From Pseudomonadota bacterium (GTDB lineage Bacteria > Pseudomonadota > Alphaproteobacteria > Rhizobiales > Xanthobacteraceae), in NCBI GenBank assembly GCA_023423415.1, contig JAFAFP010000181.1, positions 1-15,906 on the forward strand: a stretch of DNA of 15,906 bases, written 5' to 3'. The notes beneath the pieces were generated by a model. It saw only the letters and a list, made by a program, of their open reading frames with translations, did not search any database and was not told the DNA's origin. Positions 12,409 to 15,906 of the stretch are shown here, piece by piece. Positions within the stretch are counted from its first letter, which is position 1. The number at the start of each line of letters is the position of its first letter. The position numbers were made by a program, and so were the translations under genes.

Positions 12409-15400
12409 TCAGGAGCAGCCGGTCGTACTGCCGCAGGTGTCGCACTTCATGCAAGTGCCGTTGCGCACCAGCGTGAAGTTCTGGCACTCGCCGCACGCTT
12501 CGCCTTCATAGCCGCGGGCTTTCGCTTCCGCGCGGCGTTCGGAGACGGCCGCTTTCGCCTGTGCTTGCGTCTGCGCTTGCGGCTTGGTGTCACCCACCAT
12601 CGCGCGCATGCGCTCTTCCACCTGCTGCCATTCGAGCCGGTCGAGCGCGGGCTTGGCGTCCGACTTCAGCGCGGTGGCTCCGGCCGTGTGCAGCGAGGTG
12701 ACATTGGCCGCCGCCTGCTGCGCCGGCGCTGACGGCGTGCTGCTGCCACCCGCAATCACGCCGAGCTTGTCGGTGCGCGAGCGGGTGAGGCCGCGCGACA
12801 GATATTTCGCCGCCGGCGAGGGAACGTCCTGCGCCTTGCCTTCGTCCTCGCCCTTGCCGAGCGCATCGAACGCGCCTTCCGACGGATCGACGTGGCCGAG
12901 ATCGAAGCGCGAGAGATAGGACACGGCGAGTTCGCGGAACACATAGTCGAGGATCGAGGTCGCAAACTTGATGGTGTCGTTGCCCTGCACCGGGCCCGAG
13001 GGCTCGAACCGCGTGAAGGTGAAGGCATCGACATATTCCTCGAGCGGTACGCCATATTGCAGGCCGAGCGAGATCGCGATCGCGAAGTTGTTGATCAAGG
13101 AGCGCAGTGCCGCGCCTTCCTTGTGCATGTCGATGAAGATTTCACCGATGCGGCCGTCGTCGTATTCGCCGGTGCGCAGATAGACCTTGTGGCCGCCGAC
13201 CACGGCCTTCTGCGTGTAGCCCTTGCGGCGCGCGGGCAGCTTCTCGCGTTCGCGGATGACGGTGATGCGCTCGACCACCTTCTCGATCACGCGCTCGGCA
13301 AGCTGCGCGGTGCGCGCAGCAGCCGGCTTGTCGAGGAAGGCCTCGATGTCCTCGTCTTCCTCGTCCTCGTCGGCGATGAGTTGCGAGTTCAGCGGCTGGC
13401 TGAGCTTTGAGCCATCGCGATAGAGCGCGTTGGCCTTCAGCGCCAGCTTCCAGGAGAGCAGGTACGCGTTCTTGCAATCCTCGACCGTCGCCTCGTTCGG
13501 CATGTTGATGGTCTTGGAGATGGCGCCCGAGATGAACGGCTGCGCCGCAGCCATCATGCGGATGTGGCTTTCGACCGAGAGATAACGCTTGCCGGTGCGG
13601 CCGCACGGATTGGCGCAGTCGAACACGGCGTAGTGCGCGGGCTTCAGGTGCGGCGCACCTTCCACCGTCATCGCGCCGCAGACATGGATGTTGGCGGCTT
13701 CGATCTCGCGCTTGGTGAAGCCGAGATGCGCCAGCAGGTCGAACGACGCATTGGCGAGATCGGCCGACGAGACGCCGAGCGCATCGCGGCAGAACTGCTC
13801 GCCGAGCGTCCACTTGTTGAAGACGAACTTGACGTCGAAGGCTTTCGGCAGCGCCTGCTCAACGAGGGCGATCGCCTCGCTGGTGAAGCCCTTGGCCTTC
13901 AGCGTCGAATGGTTGATCGCAGGCGCGTTGGACAGGTTGCCGTGACCGACCGCATAGGCCTCGATCTCGGCGATCTCAGCTTCGCTGTAGCCGAGCGCGC
14001 GGAGCGCTTCCGGCACCGCGCGGTTGATGATCTTGAAGTAGCCGCCGCCGGCCAGCTTCTTGAACTTCACCAGCGCGAAATCCGGTTCGATCCCGGTGGT
14101 GTCGCAATCCATCACCAGGCCGATCGTGCCGGTCGGCGCGATCACAGTGGCCTGCGCGTTGCGATAGCCGTGCTGTTCGCCGAGCGCGATCGCCTTGTCC
14201 CAGGCGAGCTTGGCATGGCTGACGAGCTTCGGATCGGGGCAGTGCGATGCCTCGATCGGCACCGGATTGACGCCGAGCCGCTCATAGCCGACGGCCTCGC
14301 CATAGGCCGCGCGGCGATGGTTGCGCATGATGCGCAGCATGTGCTCGCGGTTCTGCGGGAAACCGGGGAAGGTGCCGAGCTCGGCCGCCATCTCCGCCGA
14401 GGTGGCGTAGGAGATGCCGGTCATGATCGCGGTCAGCGCAGCGCCGATGGCGCGGCCGGCATCGGAGTCATAGGGAATGCCGGACGACATCAGCAGACCG
14501 CCGATATTGGCGTAGCCGAGACCCAGCGTGCGGTATTCGTAGGAGAGCTGCGCGATTTCCTTGGACGGGAATTGCGCCATCATCACCGAGATTTCGAGCA
14601 CGATGGTCCACAGCCGCACCGCGTGTTCGTACGAGGCGACGTCGAATTCCTTGGTGTCCTTGTTGCGGAAGGTCAGCAGGTTCAGCGACGCCAGGTTACA
14701 GGCGGTGTCGTCGAGGAACATGTATTCCGAGCACGGGTTCGACGCACGGATCTCGCCCGAAGCCGGGCAGGTGTGCCAGTCGTTGACCGTGGTGTGGAAT
14801 TGCAGGCCGGGATCGGCGCAGGCCCAGGCGGCATAGCCGATCTTGTCCCACAGCTCGCGCGCCTTCAGCGATTTGGCGACGCCCTTCTTGTTGCGCCAGT
14901 TCAGATTCCACTCGCCATCGGTCTCGACGGCTTTCAGGAAGTCGTCGGTGACGCGGACCGAGTTGTTCGAGTTCTGGCCGGAGACGGTGAGATAGGCTTC
15001 CGAGTCCCAGTCGGTGTCGTAGATCGGGAATTCGATGTCGGTATAGCCCTGACGCGCGAACTGGATCACGCGCTTGATCATGTTGTCGGGGACGAACGCC
15101 TTGCGGGCGAGCTTGATCTCGCGCTTCAGCGCCGGGTTCTTGTCGGCCGAGAAGCAATCATCGCCCGAGCCTTCGCAATTCACGCAGGCTTTCAGCACCG
15201 CGCGCAGATGTTTCTGATTGATCTTGGAGCCGGTGACGAGAGCGGCGACCTTCTGCTCTTCCTTCACCTTCCAGTCGATATAATCTTCGATATCCGGGTG
15301 GTCGGCATCGACCACGACCATCTTCGCCGCACGGCGCGTGGTGCCGCCCGACTTGATCGCGCCCGCGGCGCGGTCGCCGATCTTCAGGAACGACATCAGG

Positions 15401-15906
15401 CCGGACGACTTGCCGCCGCCCGACAACTTCTCGCCTTCGCCGCGCAGCGCCGAGAAGTTCGAGCCGGTGCCGGAACCGTATTTGAACAGGCGCGCCTCGC
15501 GCACCCACAGGTCCATGATGCCGCCTTCGTTCACCAGGTCGTCGGTGATGCCCTGGATGAAGCAGGCGTGCGGCTGCGGGCGCTCGTAGGCGGACGGAGA
15601 GGGCTTGGCGACGCCGTCTGACGGGTCGACATACCAATGGCCCTGGCTCGGGCCGTCGATGCCGTAGGCCCAGTGCATGCCGGTGTTGAACCATTGCGGC
15701 GAGTTCGGCGCGACGCGCTGTGTGCACAGCATGTAGCAGAGCTCGTCGTAGAAGGCCTGCGCGTCCATCTCGGTGTCGAAATAGCCGCCCTTCCAGCCCC
15801 AATAGGTCCAGGTGCCGGCCAGGCGATCGAACACCTGGCGGGCGGAATGCTCGCCGACGCTGCGCTCGGCTTCAGGCAGCAAGGCCAGCGCGGCATGGTC
15901 GGCGAC
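12409..15906 (-). CDS. nrdJ: Class II (vitamin B12-dependent) ribonucleoside-diphosphate reductase, partial
   Basis: 1165 residues are visible and the frame runs off the right edge, so the start lies outside; an apparent TTG start at 15882 is not real. The enzyme makes deoxyribonucleotides using adenosylcobalamin to form a cysteinyl radical, so it needs neither oxygen nor a small subunit. Seen motifs (visible numbering): QWFNTG (71-76), PHACFIQG (112-119), FKYGSGTGSNFSALRGE (141-157), the active-site NPCSE (390-394, bases 14725-14739), and the PTGTIG phosphate loop later in the barrel. A Cys-containing insert, ACVNCEGSGDDCF, is at 240-252. The C-terminus carries CGEC, CMKC and further cysteines, a zinc-ribbon or thiol-relay tail, after an Ala-rich linker. 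The usual length is around 1,200 residues, so only the N-terminal tip is missing. Confidence 0.93.
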   Translation of the reverse strand, partial: VADHAALALLPEAERSVGEHSARQVFDRLAGTWTYWGWKGGYFDTEMDAQAFYDELCYMLCTQRVAPNSPQWFNTGMHWAYGIDGPSQGHWYVDPSDGVAKPSPSAYERPQPHACFIQGITDDLVNEGGIMDLWVREARLFKYGSGTGSNFSALRGEGEKLSGGGKSSGLMSFLKIGDRAAGAIKSGGTTRRAAKMVVVDADHPDIEDYIDWKVKEEQKVAALVTGSKINQKHLRAVLKACVNCEGSGDDCFSADKNPALKREIKLARKAFVPDNMIKRVIQFARQGYTDIEFPIYDTDWDSEAYLTVSGQNSNNSVRVTDDFLKAVETDGEWNLNWRNKKGVAKSLKARELWDKIGYAAWACADPGLQFHTTVNDWHTCPASGEIRASNPCSEYMFLDDTACNLASLNLLTFRNKDTKEFDVASYEHAVRLWTIVLEISVMMAQFPSKEIAQLSYEYRTLGLGYANIGGLLMSSGIPYDSDAGRAIGAALTAIMTGISYATSAEMAAELGTFPGFPQNREHMLRIMRNHRRAAYGEAVGYERLGVNPVPIEASHCPDPKLVSHAKLAWDKAIALGEQHGYRNAQATVIAPTGTIGLVMDCDTTGIEPDFALVKFKKLAGGGYFKIINRAVPEALRALGYSEAEIAEIEAYAVGHGNLSNAPAINHSTLKAKGFTSEAIALVEQALPKAFDVKFVFNKWTLGEQFCRDALGVSSADLANASFDLLAHLGFTKREIEAANIHVCGAMTVEGAPHLKPAHYAVFDCANPCGRTGKRYLSVESHIRMMAAAQPFISGAISKTINMPNEATVEDCKNAYLLSWKLALKANALYRDGSKLSQPLNSQLIADEDEEDEDIEAFLDKPAAARTAQLAERVIEKVVERITVIREREKLPARRKGYTQKAVVGGHKVYLRTGEYDDGRIGEIFIDMHKEGAALRSLINNFAIAISLGLQYGVPLEEYVDAFTFTRFEPSGPVQGNDTIKFATSILDYVFRELAVSYLSRFDLGHVDPSEGAFDALGKGEDEGKAQDVPSPAAKYLSRGLTRSRTDKLGVIAGGSSTPSAPAQQAAANVTSLHTAGATALKSDAKPALDRLEWQQVEERMRAMVGDTKPQAQTQAQAKAAVSERRAEAKARGYEGEACGECQNFTLVRNGTCMKCDTCGSTTGCS

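Noticed and set aside
13564..15621. A 685-residue open frame on the plus strand opposite nrdJ.
   Set aside because: It is exactly antisense to a strongly conserved enzyme in GC-rich DNA, where stop codons are rare on the opposite strand. No domain or ribosome binding site supports it.
1..15906. CRISPR arrays, tRNA or rRNA genes, insertion sequences.
   Set aside because: No regularly spaced direct repeats, cloverleaf-like sequence, transposase or terminal inverted repeats were seen on reading both strands.

Overview
The window looks like chromosome of an alphaproteobacterium of the Bradyrhizobium/Rhodopseudomonas/Afipia group (Nitrobacteraceae). Reasons: high G+C with GC-ending codons, a DUF3551-type small exported protein, a ClpS2-type N-degron adaptor, a class II (B12-dependent) ribonucleotide reductase, EcfG-like stress promoters (GGAAC-N16-CGTT) and GC-rich hairpin terminators. 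The genus is an inference from protein style, not a search result.

Layout. 1-72 may hold the end of a plus-strand gene. 73-281 holds nothing I can name. 282-842 (-) is a twin-arginine, single-cysteine glutathione peroxidase. It is divergent from 999-1847 (+), a membrane-anchored Ala/Pro- and Arg-rich protein with a perfect EcfG-type promoter. 1899-2279 (-) is a small Pro/Ala/Gln-rich exported protein. 2521-2787 (+) is a DUF3551 exported protein with a second, weaker EcfG-like site. 2878-3396 (+) is CreA, which converges on a 49-residue GTG-started membrane microprotein (3411-3560, -). The stop codons of these two form part of a shared terminator stem. 3708-4253 (-) is a DUF6790-like membrane protein, divergent from msrB (4346-4759, +). 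4848-5219 (+, unknown) overlaps a NUDIX hydrolase (5212-5691, +), and clpS2 follows (5764-6069, +). On the minus strand, a GNAT/FemAB-like acyltransferase (6033-7280) and a membrane-anchored staphylococcal-type nuclease (7395-7979) follow. 7980-8256 is a gene-free divergent spacer with no clear motif. Then come marC (8257-8907, +) and a YegD-like Hsp70 ATPase (9016-10278, +).

The one clearly foreign segment is an AT-rich stretch (about 10279-11780) carrying a single 470-residue gene on the minus strand. Its C-terminal half reads as a HEPN domain with an R-x4-H motif and its N-terminal half as a beta-rich domain, the plan of the anti-phage protein ApeA. It sits between housekeeping genes: yegD-like on one side, a small exported protein (11850-12281, -) and nrdJ (12409 to the window edge, -) on the other. 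This is the best candidate for an interesting system.

Much of the rest fits envelope and stress maintenance: oxidized thiol/methionine repair (Gpx, MsrB), nucleotide housekeeping (NUDIX), regulated proteolysis (ClpS2), an Hsp70-like ATPase, and several small exported proteins, two of them with EcfG-like promoters.
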